A DNA stretch of 62,654 nt from Enterococcus lemanii (GCF_016909125.1 NZ_JAFBFD010000013.1:1-62654), one strand, 5' to 3'; shown: positions 52,182 through 62,427, counted from the first letter of the stretch. A program made the numbers and translations. The notes: generated by a model not told the origin, from the sequence alone.

Positions 52182-53081
52182 TTAATCAATCTTATAACTG
52201 GAACGTCTGTCCATATAAAATTGTAACGCGGTAACGACAAAAACAATCACGGCTAAAATAACTGCCATACTACTCGCATAGCCCATTTGCCAATTCTTAA
52301 AGGCTTTTTGCCAAATATACCAAACAACCGTTGCTGAACTATATTTTGGCCCACCGTTTGGCGTCATAATATTAATTTCAGTAAAGATTTGAGATCCGCC
52401 AATAATATTGGTTACAATTAAGAAAAAAGTAATTGGACGAACCATTGGCCAAGTAATATTTTTAAATTTTTGAATGGAAGAAGCCCCATCCAACTCAGCT
52501 GCCTCATAATAATCTTTAGGGACGCTTTGAATCGCTGCTAGATACAATAACATCGAATAACCTAGCCCCTTCCAAACAGTCATAATGATAATGGCTGGTT
52601 TCACCGTCGCCGCATTTTGCAACCAGTTTGGACCGTCAATTCCAAAAATAGCTAACACTTGGTTGACTAAACCAAAGTCACCGTTATAAGCCCATTGCCA
52701 TAAAATCGAAATCGCTGCTAAAGATGAAATAACAGGAATGTAATAAATTGTTCTAAAAATAGTAGTTCCTTTAATTTTTCTACTTAAAGCAGATGCCAGT
52801 AAAAATGAAAGCATCAAACCAATCGGAATTCCTAACATTAAATAAGCTGTATTGTACAACGTTTTATAGAAGTAGTCGTCTCTGAACATTTTCTTATAGT
52901 TTGCAATACCAATAAAGTTCATCTGTCCTAGCCCATTCCAATCAGTGAATGAAGCGTAGATAGAAAAAATTAGAGGAATTAAAGAAAATAATATAAAGCC
53001 AATTAATGGAAGCAATATAAACAAAAAGGCTACTCTATGTTCACTTTTATATAATTTACTAGATTTATTTTGCGAAATCAT
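52182..53081 (-). CDS. araP: ABC sugar permease, AraP/MalF type
   Basis: 299-residue membrane subunit with six helices. The EAA loop is YYEAAELDGASSIQKFKNITWPMVRP. N-terminal YKSEHRVAFLFILLPLIGFILFSLIPLIFSIYASFTDW is the MalF-like first helix and loop. AAGGAGG precedes the ATG at 53081. It pairs with the downstream AraQ-type subunit. No ATP-binding subunit is encoded in the locus; a shared MsmX-type ATPase elsewhere would be needed. Confidence 0.9.
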   Translation of the reverse strand: MISQNKSSKLYKSEHRVAFLFILLPLIGFILFSLIPLIFSIYASFTDWNGLGQMNFIGIANYKKMFRDDYFYKTLYNTAYLMLGIPIGLMLSFLLASALSRKIKGTTIFRTIYYIPVISSLAAISILWQWAYNGDFGLVNQVLAIFGIDGPNWLQNAATVKPAIIIMTVWKGLGYSMLLYLAAIQSVPKDYYEAAELDGASSIQKFKNITWPMVRPITFFLIVTNIIGGSQIFTEINIMTPNGGPKYSSATVVWYIWQKAFKNWQMGYASSMAVILAVIVFVVTALQFYMDRRSSYKID

Positions 53082-53108
53082 TCGTTTACAACCTCCTTAA
53101 ATTTATTA

Positions 53109-53144
53109 AGCATTTCAACTAACTCAAGAATTAGTTGAAATGCT
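53109..53144 (-). other. Stem-loop between the binding-protein and permease genes
   Basis: AGCATTTCAACTAA pairs perfectly with TTAGTTGAAATGCT (14 bp, 8-base loop) eight bases after the araN stop, with no T run. Hairpins here commonly protect the binding-protein message and lower permease expression. Confidence 0.6.
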
Positions 53145-53151
53145 CATTGTC

Positions 53152-54489
53152 TTACTTGCTAGATTCTTGTTGTTGTCTTGCGCTATCAAGTTTTTCTTGC
53201 ATTCGAGGTTGAATTTCTTTTACATATTCTGCAGCCGTTTGATCACCATCTAATACTGGTTGAACATTAATAAAGAATTCGTCATACCACTCTGCGTTGT
53301 AAGTAGCGGCAGCTGGCATTGGTCGTCCATAAGTTTCAACAATGTCTAAAAATTCTTTTTTATTATTTGGTACTTCATCAGTACTTGACGCCCACTCTTC
53401 CGCCATATCAATCAAGTTAGGAATTTGAATTTGTGCATCAACTAATTGTTGTTGTCCTTCTTTAGAAGCGCTTAAGTATTCTACTAATTTTACTGCTTTA
53501 TCTGGTAATTTCGTTTTACTAGAAACACCAATTCCTAAAGACCCAACGTATGTAGCGGTTTGACCTGTTTTTCCTGCTGGCCAAGGAATTAAATCATATT
53601 CAAAATCTAGGCCTGCATATGTACTCATATCCCAAGGTCCAACTGGGAAAAAGGCAATTTCGCCATTCATCCATCTTTGGTAAGTATCTAATGTTTGTGC
53701 ATCTGAAACCGAAGGCGTCACATGATGAACGTTTTGTAAATCAGCAAAATATTGTAATGCTTCTGAAAACTCTGGTGTATCAACGGTTACTTGTGTTTTT
53801 TCATTATTAATCCAATCACCACCGTTGCTCCAAACAAAAGCTTGTAAGCTCCAGTTCACGTTAAAACCTGTTGCCCATTGATCATCTTTGCCATCGCCAT
53901 CAGTATCTCTTGTTAATTCTTTTGCAACCTTTACAAATTCTTCCCATGTATAAGGAGTATCCGTATCTGGAAGATCAATGCCTGCATCTTTGAACATGTC
54001 TTTATTATAACCAAGTGCAAATGGCCCTACATCTTTAGGTAACCCATAAAGAGCCCCTGAGCCAACTTTCTCGCCATCGTAACGATAACTGTCCACCCCA
54101 TACTCCCAAATATTGCTTAAATCAAAATCTGATTTTTCAATTTCCTCTGTAATATCTAAAAGAACACCATTATCAACGTAAGGCATTAGATTACTTTGTT
54201 CAATATAAAATACATCTGGTACATTGCCGCCAGAAATCGCTGCCTGTAATTTTGTTGCATATTGATCCGCATCTGTAGAGATTATTTTTACTTTTACATC
54301 TTCTTCTTTTTCAAATTGTGCAATCGCTGCACTATAAGCTTTCTTCTCATCTTCGCCACCTCTAAACATAAAGGTAATTTGGTCGCCGTCTTTCTTAGAA
54401 GCCCCTTCTGATTTTTCGTTCCCACAAGATGCTAAGATCACTGTACTTAACAGTAAGGTTGCCACCATCATTTTTCCTTTTGATTTCAT
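53152..54489 (-). CDS. araN: ABC sugar-binding lipoprotein, AraN type
   Basis: 445-residue extracellular solute-binding lipoprotein (signal peptide with lipobox LASC, Cys22) of the CUT1 family. [76 protein letters not shown] and [11 protein letters not shown] are family segments. First gene of the arabinan operon, under a strong promoter with cre. Presumed ligand: arabino-oligosaccharides, from the enzymes encoded downstream. Confidence 0.9.
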   Translation of the reverse strand: MKSKGKMMVATLLLSTVILASCGNEKSEGASKKDGDQITFMFRGGEDEKKAYSAAIAQFEKEEDVKVKIISTDADQYATKLQAAISGGNVPDVFYIEQSNLMPYVDNGVLLDITEEIEKSDFDLSNIWEYGVDSYRYDGEKVGSGALYGLPKDVGPFALGYNKDMFKDAGIDLPDTDTPYTWEEFVKVAKELTRDTDGDGKDDQWATGFNVNWSLQAFVWSNGGDWINNEKTQVTVDTPEFSEALQYFADLQNVHHVTPSVSDAQTLDTYQRWMNGEIAFFPVGPWDMSTYAGLDFEYDLIPWPAGKTGQTATYVGSLGIGVSSKTKLPDKAVKLVEYLSASKEGQQQLVDAQIQIPNLIDMAEEWASSTDEVPNNKKEFLDIVETYGRPMPAAATYNAEWYDEFFINVQPVLDGDQTAAEYVKEIQPRMQEKLDSARQQQESSK

Positions 54490-54588
54490 TCTAATCTCTC
54501 CCTTTGATTTACTTTTTTTAATACTAACAAAATTAGAAAAACATTAAAGAATAAAGATTTTTAAAAACTCAACTTAACTTACAAACAA

Positions 54589-54617
54589 ATAATACACTTT
54601 ATAGAAAGCGTTGTCAA
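54589..54617 (-). promoter_or_regulatory. Promoter of the arabinan operon with overlapping cre site
   Basis: Minus strand: -35 TTGACA (54612-54617), 17 bases, -10 TATTAT (54589-54594). The cre-like TGACAACGCTTTCT (54603-54616; 13 of 14 consensus positions) covers the -35, so CcpA would compete with polymerase. Confidence 0.8.
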
Positions 54618-54653
54618 TAATATTTATACGATTTATTATTTTTATATTTATCT

Positions 54654-54677
54654 ATAATTAACTAAAATGTTAATTAT
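54654..54677. promoter_or_regulatory. Operator palindrome 1 of the ArsR-type regulator
   Basis: ATAATTAAC and GTTAATTAT form a perfect 9-bp inverted repeat around six bases. It is 37 bases upstream of the arabinan-operon -35 and shares the TTAAC-N6-GTTAA core with the palindrome at 54703. Confidence 0.6.
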
Positions 54678-54702
54678 ATTTTATATTAACTAATATATGG
54701 AA

Positions 54703-54728
54703 ATATATTAACAATTATGTTAATATAT
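54703..54728. promoter_or_regulatory. Operator palindrome 2 of the ArsR-type regulator
   Basis: ATATATTAAC and GTTAATATAT form a perfect 10-bp inverted repeat around AATTAT. Its centre is exactly 50 bases from that of palindrome 1. An additional half-site TATTAAC (54684-54690) lies between. It is 34 bases before the regulator start. Confidence 0.6.
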
Positions 54729-54762
54729 GTTTGTCGATAGAATTATATAAGAAGGTGATTAC

Positions 54763-55656
54763 ATGCAACTACAAATAAACGATGAGTCTCTACCCGTTTA
54801 CGAAGCACTCGCTAGTCCTGTGCGCTTAAGTATTATTCGTTTATTGTCAAAAAATAAAATGAATGTCAAAGAATTAGCCCATGCATTAAATCTAAGCAGT
54901 CCCATTACAACCATGCACATTTCAAAACTTGAAAAAGCAAATATTATTAAAACCGAGCGCGTCGGGCAACAAAAAATCTCTAGCTTAAGAGTAGATAAAA
55001 TCGAAATCAATTTCCCAGAAAAAATATTTAATGCTTTTGATACAAAAGAAAGCGCCATTCCAGTAGGTCATTACACTAATTATCTAGTAGAGCCAACTTG
55101 CGGGCTAGCAACAGCGAATTATTTTATCGGAAAAGTGGATGAACCAAAATATTTCATGGACGCCGATCGGATGGACGCTCAAATTTTGTGGTTTACAAAA
55201 GGCTTTGTCGAATATCAAACACCTAACCTGCTAAATGAACAAGAGAATTTAGAAATGATGGAGATTTCTCTAGAGCTTTCTTCTGAATTTCCATTTTCTA
55301 ATGATAATTGGCCCTCGGATATTACCTTTTATCTTAACGAACATGAATTAGGCACTTGGACCAGCCCTGGTGATTTCGCCGATATTCGTGGTAAATATAC
55401 GCCTGATTGGTATCCTGACAATTTAAATCAATACGGTTTACTAAAAACTATTCGCATTATGGCCCACGGAACCTATATGGACGGTGAACCAATGTCAGAC
55501 TTTACCATCGAAGACTTGAAGAAAACAAATTCTGATTTATGGAAATTACGTGTGGCAGTCCAAGAAGACGCAGAAAACGTTGGTGGTTGTACAATTTTTG
55601 GTAAACATTTTGGAAACTATGATCAAGATATCAAAATAAAACTGTATTATAGTTAA
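54763..55656 (+). CDS. ArsR-type regulator with C-terminal sensor domain
   Basis: 297-residue regulator, three times the length of a minimal ArsR protein. Residues 8-78 are a winged helix (EALASPVRLSIIRLLSKNKMNVKELAHALNLSSPITTMHISKLEKANIIKTE). The remaining 215 residues form a Trp- and Gly-rich, mostly beta domain (WPSDITFYLNEHELGTWTSPGDFADIRGKYTPDWYPDNLNQYG) that looks like a sugar- or ligand-binding sandwich. AGAAGGTG precedes its ATG. It is divergent from the arabinan operon with two matching palindromes between them, so it is probably the local arabino-oligosaccharide sensor. Confidence 0.85.
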   Translation: MQLQINDESLPVYEALASPVRLSIIRLLSKNKMNVKELAHALNLSSPITTMHISKLEKANIIKTERVGQQKISSLRVDKIEINFPEKIFNAFDTKESAIPVGHYTNYLVEPTCGLATANYFIGKVDEPKYFMDADRMDAQILWFTKGFVEYQTPNLLNEQENLEMMEISLELSSEFPFSNDNWPSDITFYLNEHELGTWTSPGDFADIRGKYTPDWYPDNLNQYGLLKTIRIMAHGTYMDGEPMSDFTIEDLKKTNSDLWKLRVAVQEDAENVGGCTIFGKHFGNYDQDIKIKLYYS

Positions 55657-55670
55657 TAGAAGGAACCTTT

Positions 55671-56330
55671 ATGCTTAATTTAGGAGAGTTTATTAGTACT
55701 TTTTTGTTAATTTCACTTGGACTTGGGAGCGGCTTTGTACTCCCAACCACTTCTTCCATCACCGTTGGATTAATTTGGGGAAGTGTAATTATTATTGCTT
55801 CTTTAATCGGTGGTTTTTTCGGTACAACCAATATGAATCCTATTTTTTCTCTTTATCAATTACTAGGTGAAAAGATTGATTTTTCTCAGTTTTTCGCCCA
55901 ATTATCCGGACAGGTATTGGGCGCTCTTTTAGCGGCAAGTCTCATTTTAAGCATTTTTAAGCGAACAAATACTTTGAATATTAACCACTTTGCAGCAATT
56001 GCTTCCAGCGACCGCCGAACATTCAATTTTTTGATAGAATTTCTTGGGAGTTTCACTTTATTATTCATAATTGAAACTATTCACGCTTTCTTAAAAAACG
56101 AGCAACTCGCTTTACTCACGACTGGCCTTTGCATCGCCGGCTTAATCGCATTGATTGGACCAATTACGGGTGCCTCTTTTAATCCGGCGAGAGATTTTTG
56201 TCCGAGACTTGTTTTTATTTGTTACCAAAAGAAAAAACAAGAACCGACTTCTTTTAAAAAAAGTTTGCTTTCCTCAAATTTGGCACCGATTGTGGCTGTG
56301 CTCGTTTTTAGTTTTTTGTTGTATCGGTGA
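55671..56330 (+). CDS. MIP-family channel (aquaporin-like) with altered NPA box
   Basis: 219-residue protein with six helices and the two MIP half-helix boxes. The first is TNMNPIFSLY (Asn56-Pro57-Ile58, so NPI in place of NPA); the second is GASFNPARDFCPRL (Asn171-Pro-Ala-Arg, followed by Asp as in glycerol-type channels). GGAACC precedes its ATG, 14 bases after the regulator stop, so they are co-transcribed. Substrate could be water, glycerol or a small polyol. It is unusual for such a gene to pair with an arabinan regulator. Confidence 0.85.
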   Translation: MLNLGEFISTFLLISLGLGSGFVLPTTSSITVGLIWGSVIIIASLIGGFFGTTNMNPIFSLYQLLGEKIDFSQFFAQLSGQVLGALLAASLILSIFKRTNTLNINHFAAIASSDRRTFNFLIEFLGSFTLLFIIETIHAFLKNEQLALLTTGLCIAGLIALIGPITGASFNPARDFCPRLVFICYQKKKQEPTSFKKSLLSSNLAPIVAVLVFSFLLYR

Positions 56331-56371
56331 TGGGAAAGAATTAGCTTAACGATGGTGAATCGTTCCCTGTA

Positions 56372-56415
56372 TAAAAAAGCTCTGGTTTTCTTTTATTGAA
56401 AACCAGAGCTTTTTC
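56372..56415. terminator. Bidirectional terminator, aquaporin / galM
   Basis: AAAAAGCTCTGGTTTT pairs with AAAACCAGAGCTTTTT around a nine-base loop, with T runs on both strands. Confidence 0.9.
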
Positions 56416-56448
56416 TCTTTCTTAATTAAAGGGAATGCCCTTCTCTCT

Positions 56449-57504
56449 CTACATCAACCCAAACCCATACTGTATCGCACAGACGCCAACTTCGCCAACA
56501 TCGAGTAGTGGTTGTTCAAAATTGGCTTCATTGATTGCATTTGGAAAGTACTGTGGTTCTAAACAAAAACCGCTTCTTGGAGTATAGACAACATTGTTTT
56601 TACCTAATTCTTGTTCAATAAAGTTCCCTGCATAAAATTGAACACCCGGCAAATTGGTCGCTACCGTCATCTGAATGCCACTTTGGTTACCGGTCACTGT
56701 TGCAAATGGTGTAAGTGGAGCATCGGTTTGGTCGATGACGTAATTGTGATCATAGCCTTTTGTGTAAATCAATTGTTCAAAATCAGCCTCAATTTCTTGG
56801 CCAATTTCTTTTGGTTGGGTGAAATCCATTGGTGTATTGGCTACCGCTGCTAATTCACCGGTTGGAATGGATTTCGAATCTTTGACTGGTGTGTACTGGC
56901 TTGCGTTTAGTTGCAATACGTGGCGCGTAACTTTCCCTTGGTCATGACCATTTAAATTAAAATAGCTATGATTGGTTGGGTTAAAAATGGTCTTTTGATT
57001 GGTTTTTCCTTGATAGGTAACACTTAAGCAATTGTCTTCACTTAATTGATAAGTGGCTTCCATCTGTAGTTCACCAGGAAAGCCCTGGTCTAAATCTGGA
57101 CTAGTCAAAACAAAAGTGATTTGATTTTTGGTTTCATCAATCGCTTTGACGTCCCATTTTCTAAGTTGGTAGCCGTTAAAACCACCATGTAAGTTATTTT
57201 CACCTTCGTTTTGATCGATTTTATAAGTTGTTTCATCGATTTTGAATGTCGCGCCTTCAATTCGATTGGCACTGCGTCCGATGGTGGAGCCGAAATAGAC
57301 GTTATCATTTTTTTCGTATTGTTGCACTTGGTCAAAGCCAAGGACTACGTCAACCAATTCCCCTTTGTGATTTGGTACATACAAGTGTGTCAAAACAGCC
57401 CCTAAATCACTGACGGTCATTTTCATCCCTCGTTGATTTTCAAAAGTATATAACGTAATCGTTTCGCCTTTTTGTGTCGTGCCAAATGTTTCTTTTTTTA
57501 ACAT
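56449..57504 (-). CDS. galM: Aldose 1-epimerase (mutarotase)
   Basis: 351-residue cytoplasmic enzyme interconverting alpha and beta anomers of free sugars. Family marks: GRSANRIEGATF, NNLHGG, catalytic His in NPTNHSYFNLNGH, KGYDHNYVID, and catalytic Glu in SGFCLEPQYFPNAIN. AAAAGGAGAG precedes the ATG. It follows araA but a terminator lies between, so it may be expressed mostly by read-through or its own weak promoter. In context it would supply the right anomer of arabinose released from arabinan. Confidence 0.93.
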   Translation of the reverse strand: MLKKETFGTTQKGETITLYTFENQRGMKMTVSDLGAVLTHLYVPNHKGELVDVVLGFDQVQQYEKNDNVYFGSTIGRSANRIEGATFKIDETTYKIDQNEGENNLHGGFNGYQLRKWDVKAIDETKNQITFVLTSPDLDQGFPGELQMEATYQLSEDNCLSVTYQGKTNQKTIFNPTNHSYFNLNGHDQGKVTRHVLQLNASQYTPVKDSKSIPTGELAAVANTPMDFTQPKEIGQEIEADFEQLIYTKGYDHNYVIDQTDAPLTPFATVTGNQSGIQMTVATNLPGVQFYAGNFIEQELGKNNVVYTPRSGFCLEPQYFPNAINEANFEQPLLDVGEVGVCAIQYGFGLM

Positions 57505-57532
57505 GTGATTCTCTCCTTTTTTTCTTTCTCGT

Positions 57533-57569
57533 AAAAAATAGTCACGCAGATTCTTGCATGACTATTTTC
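57533..57569 (-). terminator. Terminator between araA and galM
   Basis: Minus strand: AAATAGTCATGCA pairs with TGCGTGACTATTT (one G-U pair), followed by a T run. It should reduce galM transcription relative to araBDA. Confidence 0.82.
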
Positions 57570-57575
57570 TTGTGG

Positions 57576-59003
57576 CTATTTAATTGTTACGTATTCTAAA
57601 CCAACTAATTTCGCCCATGTTTCGATTTGATCAACCGTTAGATTTAAAGATAAAACGGTGTGGTGACCGCCGCCGGTTTCAATCCACGTGCGTACGCCTG
57701 TATGGAAATCTGGTTTTGGTGTCCACATCACTCGAGCTACTGGTAATTTTGGTGCGGCTTCTTGTGGTTCAAACGCATCGACTTCATTAATTAATAATTT
57801 ATAATTAGTGCCAAAATCAGCCATTGAAACAACCACACCGGTACCGGCTTTCCCATCAAAAACAAGACGTGCTGGGTCGGCTTTATCGCCAATTGATAAT
57901 GGGCTGACTAAAATTTTTGGTTTATTTGCGGCAAGAGAAGGATCCACTTCAAGCATGTGGGATTGTAAAATCGCTTCTTTGCCAGCTGCTAGTTCGTACG
58001 TATAATCTTCCATAAAACCAGTATTTTCATTTTTAGCCATAATTTTCATTAAACGGTCAATCGCAGCTGTTTTCCAGTCGCCTTCACCAGCAAAACCGTA
58101 ACCCGCTGCCATTAAACGTTGAACGGCTAACCCTGGTAATTGATCCATACCGTATAGATCTTCAAAGTTTGAAGTAAAGGCATTGTAATTGCCTTGTTCT
58201 AAGAAACGACGGATACCAATTTCTTGACGTGCTTGTACTTTCACATGTGCTTCCCAAGTCGCTTGGTCGTAATCACCATAATCAAAGTCATACAATTCAC
58301 GGTATTCTTCAAATAATGCGGTTACTTCTTCTTCAGTTACAGCATTGATGACTTGCACTAAATCGCCAATCCCATAATAGTCAACCGTCCAACCAAATTG
58401 AATTTGTGCTTCGACCTTATCACCTTCAGTTACCGCTACATGGCGCATATTATCGCCGAAACGCGCCACTTTAATATTGAAGCTTTCATTGTAAGCAACT
58501 GCCACGTCCATCCAGTCAGAAATTTGTGTTTGAACGCTTTCGTTTTCCCAATAGCCAACGACTACTTTGTTTTGTTTTCCTAAGCGCGCATTGATAAAAC
58601 CGTATTCGCGGTCCCCATGAGCGGCTTGGTTTAAATTCATGAAGTCCATGTCGATGGTTGCCCATGGAATGCTTTCATTGTATTGTGTTGCTAAGTGTAG
58701 CAATGGTTTTTGTAATAATTTTGTTCCACGAATCCACATTTTTGCTGGTGAAAAAGTGTGCATCCAAGTAATCACGCCGGCTACTTCATCGCGGTAATTG
58801 GCTTCTTTCATAATTTGCGTAATTTTGTCAGCCGAAACAGCTAGCTCTTCTTGTAAAACAATTGGGTAACTTAATTTACCACTTTTGTTTAAGCTATCGA
58901 CCATTTCTTGCGCATGGCTTTTTACTTCATTTAATGCTTCTTCACCGTATAAATGTTGTGACCCCACAACAAACCAAAATTCTTTTTTTCCAATTGTTAA
59001 CAT
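57576..59003 (-). CDS. araA: L-arabinose isomerase
   Basis: Converts L-arabinose to L-ribulose. 475 residues, full length: [16 protein letters not shown] at the start, [38 protein letters not shown], the metal-site Glu residues in [12 protein letters not shown] and [24 protein letters not shown], and the late GGGHHTVLS with its metal-binding His. GAGGAG precedes the ATG. Third enzyme gene of the ara operon. Confidence 0.97.
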   Translation of the reverse strand: MLTIGKKEFWFVVGSQHLYGEEALNEVKSHAQEMVDSLNKSGKLSYPIVLQEELAVSADKITQIMKEANYRDEVAGVITWMHTFSPAKMWIRGTKLLQKPLLHLATQYNESIPWATIDMDFMNLNQAAHGDREYGFINARLGKQNKVVVGYWENESVQTQISDWMDVAVAYNESFNIKVARFGDNMRHVAVTEGDKVEAQIQFGWTVDYYGIGDLVQVINAVTEEEVTALFEEYRELYDFDYGDYDQATWEAHVKVQARQEIGIRRFLEQGNYNAFTSNFEDLYGMDQLPGLAVQRLMAAGYGFAGEGDWKTAAIDRLMKIMAKNENTGFMEDYTYELAAGKEAILQSHMLEVDPSLAANKPKILVSPLSIGDKADPARLVFDGKAGTGVVVSMADFGTNYKLLINEVDAFEPQEAAPKLPVARVMWTPKPDFHTGVRTWIETGGGHHTVLSLNLTVDQIETWAKLVGLEYVTIK

Positions 59004-59024
59004 TTGCTTGACTCCTCTTTTCTT

Positions 59025-59720
59025 TTATTTTTGACCGTAATAGGCATTTTTTCCGTGTTTTCTTAAGTAATGTTTATCTAAAATCGCTTGCGGTAATTCT
59101 TCGGCAAAGCTATTTAATTGTCTTGTAAATAGATTCATCTTGGCGACTTCTTCTAAAACAACTGCATTCATTACCGCACTATCGGCATCTTTTCCCCAAG
59201 TAAATGGCCCATGACCATGTAATAAAACACCCGGAACTTCCATTGGTTTTATTTGACGTTCTTTAAAAGTCGCAGCAATCAGTTCGCCCGTTTGCTCTTC
59301 GTAACCTTGATCAATTTCTTCTTTCGTTAAAAAACGTGCACAAGGAACAGTGCCATAAAAAGTATCGGCATGAGTCGTCCCCATCGCTGGCAAGTCAAGG
59401 CCAGCTTGTGCCCAAGTTGTTGCCCAAGTCGAATGGGTGTGGACAATCCCACCAATTTCTGGAAAATGACGATATAAAACCGCATGGGTTGGCATATCAG
59501 AAGAAGGATTTAGCGTCCCTTCAACAATGTTGCCATCTAAATCACAAACAACCATATCGCTTGCCTGCATCGTTTTGTAATCCACACCACTTGGCTTAAT
59601 GACAAATAAATTTGTCTCACGGTCAATGGCCGATACATTCCCCCAAGTATATTTAATCAAACCTTGGCGCGGAAGTTCTAGATTGGCTTGGAAAACGGTT
59701 TCTTTTAACTGCTCTAACAA
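59025..59720 (-). CDS. araD: L-ribulose-5-phosphate 4-epimerase
   Basis: Makes D-xylulose 5-phosphate from L-ribulose 5-phosphate. The 231-residue class II aldolase-fold enzyme has GNVSAIDRETNLFVIKPSG, GTLNPSSDMPTHAVLYRHF (catalytic acidic pair region), the zinc His pair in VHTHSTWAT and the third His in LLHGHGPFTWG. It starts at TTG after AGAAGGAAG. The N-terminal QLKETVFQANLELPRQGLIKYTWGN also fits. The UlaF/SgbE relatives share this fold, but the operon fixes the role. Confidence 0.96.
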   Translation of the reverse strand: MLEQLKETVFQANLELPRQGLIKYTWGNVSAIDRETNLFVIKPSGVDYKTMQASDMVVCDLDGNIVEGTLNPSSDMPTHAVLYRHFPEIGGIVHTHSTWATTWAQAGLDLPAMGTTHADTFYGTVPCARFLTKEEIDQGYEEQTGELIAATFKERQIKPMEVPGVLLHGHGPFTWGKDADSAVMNAVVLEEVAKMNLFTRQLNSFAEELPQAILDKHYLRKHGKNAYYGQK

Positions 59721-59741
59721 TTTTCTTCCTTCTTTCTGATT

Positions 59742-61334
59742 TTATTTTAAAACATCAATCGCTGTTTGTTCGATGGCTAAGCCGGCTTGGTAATTGGTCA
59801 TAAATTGATTAAATCCTGTGAGGTCCTTTGGGTCGACATCAACCGTAACGCCCGTGTCGCTAACAAAGACTTGCTTATCTAAAAAGTCGGCTAAAGATAA
59901 AGTTGGTTCTTCTCGTAGGCAATAACTTGCTAAAAGCGCAATCCCCCAAGCGCCCCCTTCACCGGCTGTCTCCATTACCGTTACTGGCGCATTCATTACA
60001 GCGGCTAAAACTTTTTGGGCAACTTGTGGTGTTTTAAAAATCCCACCGTGTCCGACAATTTTTTTCACATGTACTTCTTCTTTTGCTAGAATATCCATGC
60101 CAATTTTCATTGCGCCAAAAGCACTAAAAATATGCATTCGAATGAAGTTTGCTAAACCAAACTTACTTTCTGGTGTCCGAACAAATAACGGTCGGCCTTC
60201 TGATATTTTGGTAATATTTTCACCTGAATGATAGCCATAAGATAACAAGCCACCCGCATCTGGGTCGGCTGTTAAGGAATGATTAAATAATTGAGCAAAA
60301 AGTTGTTCGGTCGTTACGCTTGAACCGGTCACTTCTAAGACTTCTTTGAACAAGCGCATCCAAGAATTAATTTCTGACGTACAGTTATTTGTATGAACCA
60401 TCGCCACTAAATCGCCTGCTGGAGTCGTTACTAAATCAATTTCCGGATATACTTGGCTTAATTCTTCTTCTAAAACAATCATCGCAAATGCAGAAGTCCC
60501 CGCTGAAACATTGCCCGTTTCTTTAGCGACACTGTTGGTTGCGACCATTCCTGTTCCAGCATCACCTTCTGGCGGACAAAGGGGAATGCCCGCTTGAAGG
60601 GTGCCTGAAGGATCCAATAATTTGGCGCCTTCTTGGGTTAAATAGCCGGCGTTTTCGCCTGCTAAGGCCACTTTGGGTAAGAGGTCGACGACTCGCCAAG
60701 GGTATTGATAAGACTGAATTTGTTGCTCAAATTGGGCTACTTTTTCAGCCGCGTAGGTTTTCGTGTGGCTATCAATCGGAAACATCCCTGAAGCATCGCC
60801 AACACCTAACACTTTTTCACCGGTTAATTGCCAGTGAACGTAACCAGCCAAGGTCGTCAAGAAAGTAATTTTTTCAACATGTTCTTCCTTGTTTAAAATG
60901 GCTTGATATAAATGCGCAATACTCCATCTTTGTGGAATGTTATACGAAAATAGTGCGGTTAATTCTTTTTCAGCTGTTTCCGTCATGGCATTGCGCCACG
61001 TACGAAACGGGACTAATAGTTCTTCTTGTGCATCAAAAGCTAAATAGCCATGCATCATAGCCGAAAAACCGATTGCGCCAACTTTTTCGAGTGGGACTTG
61101 GTATTTTTCTTGTACTTGAGCAGCCATTTCACGGTAACTGGCTTGAATCCCTTGCCAAACCGCTTCCAGAGAATACGTCCAAACCCCATCGACGAGTTGG
61201 TTTTCCCATTCAAAACTTCCTGAAGCAATGGTTTGGTATGTTTCATCAATTAAAACGGCTTTGATTCGAGTCGATCCTAGCTCAATTCCTAAACTCGTTT
61301 TTTCAAAGCAAATCTTTTTTTGTTCATTGGTCAC
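59742..61334 (-). CDS. araB: FGGY-family ribulokinase
   Basis: Phosphorylates L-ribulose. 530 residues. [16 protein letters not shown] is the phosphate loop, [13 protein letters not shown] the substrate segment, with [36 protein letters not shown] and the late [15 protein letters not shown]. It is longer and distinct from the classical enterobacterial AraB, matching the ribulokinase type of lactic acid bacteria. The start is the GTG at 61334 after AGGAGG; a TTG at 61352 lies within the binding site itself. One base separates it from the araR stop. Confidence 0.92.
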   Translation of the reverse strand: MTNEQKKICFEKTSLGIELGSTRIKAVLIDETYQTIASGSFEWENQLVDGVWTYSLEAVWQGIQASYREMAAQVQEKYQVPLEKVGAIGFSAMMHGYLAFDAQEELLVPFRTWRNAMTETAEKELTALFSYNIPQRWSIAHLYQAILNKEEHVEKITFLTTLAGYVHWQLTGEKVLGVGDASGMFPIDSHTKTYAAEKVAQFEQQIQSYQYPWRVVDLLPKVALAGENAGYLTQEGAKLLDPSGTLQAGIPLCPPEGDAGTGMVATNSVAKETGNVSAGTSAFAMIVLEEELSQVYPEIDLVTTPAGDLVAMVHTNNCTSEINSWMRLFKEVLEVTGSSVTTEQLFAQLFNHSLTADPDAGGLLSYGYHSGENITKISEGRPLFVRTPESKFGLANFIRMHIFSAFGAMKIGMDILAKEEVHVKKIVGHGGIFKTPQVAQKVLAAVMNAPVTVMETAGEGGAWGIALLASYCLREEPTLSLADFLDKQVFVSDTGVTVDVDPKDLTGFNQFMTNYQAGLAIEQTAIDVLK

Positions 61335-61335
61335 T

Positions 61336-62427
61336 TTATTTTTCCTCCTCAATCAAATTGGTTCCTTGTTTTTTAACAGAATCTCGTTCAATTAATTCCG
61401 GTTCAAAGGCAAATGTTGTCTTTTCACCTGTTTCAATGGCTTGAACAATCGTTTTTGCCGCCAGTTCGCCCATTTTTTCCTTCGGGTGAGCAAGCGTTGT
61501 TAAGTTAACTAAGCCTGAAGTGCTCAATGTAGAATCATCGTTACCAATAATCGAGATGTTCTCTGGCACTTGTAGCCCTTTTTCTGTTAACTTTTCGACG
61601 AGTTGATTCGCAATTTCATCGTTATAAGCAACAATTGCGGTAACTTGATTGCCTACTTGAGATAAGCGTTCAATGGCTTTTTTTACGACTTCTTCTTTGG
61701 TCTCAGTTGTATAGGTTAACAAATCTTCTGGTAAAAAGTTTAACTTCGCTTCACGGATAGCTTGGATGAACCCCTGCATCCGAAACTTCCCTTGCAAGTC
61801 ATCCATTTTGGTGACTAACATAAGATGCTTATGCTTAGCTTCAAGTAAATATTTGGTTGCTAGATAACCCGATTTAACATCATCCACACCAATGTATGGC
61901 CCTTTTAATTCTTCGTAAAAAGCATTAATCATTAAGACAGGAATGCCTTTTTCTTCTAATGCAATATAATAAGGCAAGTTAGGATTGTATTCGTTACTCT
62001 TCGTCGGCTCAACAATTAAGCCATCGACTTGTTGTTCTAGCATTTGTTGTAAACATTCTTTTTCCTTTTGGTGGTTATTATTGGTGGTGCCTAAAAGCAA
62101 GCTATAGCCATACTGACTCAATTCTTGCTCAATTCCACGAATAATCGAAGGAAAGATGTAATCGGATAAGTACGTCATAATCACGCCAATTGTTTTAGGA
62201 CGTTTTTTCTCTGTTTCTTTTTTTGCGACATACGTTCCTGAACCTTTTTCTTTACGTAATAGCCCTTCGTTGACTAAGATGCCAATTGCTTGACGCACCG
62301 TATGACGGCTTAATTGAAACATTTCTTGCAAGGTATTTTCAGAAGGAATCAATTCTCCTTCTTGGTATTTATTCTGTTGTAAATCCAGACGCAACTTGTC
62401 TGCTAGTTGTTCGTATTTAGGTTTCAT
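61336..62427 (-). CDS. araR: Arabinose repressor AraR (GntR-LacI chimera)
   Basis: 363-residue repressor with an N-terminal GntR winged helix ([62 protein letters not shown]) joined to a LacI/periplasmic-binding-type effector domain ([61 protein letters not shown]). This fusion is the AraR hallmark; L-arabinose releases DNA. The start is probably the ATG at 62427; a GTG at 62436 is too close to AAAGGA. First gene of araR-araB-araD-araA, with an AraR-type box at its own promoter. Confidence 0.95.
   Translation of the reverse strand: MKPKYEQLADKLRLDLQQNKYQEGELIPSENTLQEMFQLSRHTVRQAIGILVNEGLLRKEKGSGTYVAKKETEKKRPKTIGVIMTYLSDYIFPSIIRGIEQELSQYGYSLLLGTTNNNHQKEKECLQQMLEQQVDGLIVEPTKSNEYNPNLPYYIALEEKGIPVLMINAFYEELKGPYIGVDDVKSGYLATKYLLEAKHKHLMLVTKMDDLQGKFRMQGFIQAIREAKLNFLPEDLLTYTTETKEEVVKKAIERLSQVGNQVTAIVAYNDEIANQLVEKLTEKGLQVPENISIIGNDDSTLSTSGLVNLTTLAHPKEKMGELAAKTIVQAIETGEKTTFAFEPELIERDSVKKQGTNLIEEEK

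Noticed and set aside
54658-54673. TTAAC-N6-GTTAA at 54658 as an AraR or cre site
   Set aside because: It lacks the central CG of cre and the ACGTAC core of AraR boxes; it pairs instead with the second identical-core palindrome at 54703.
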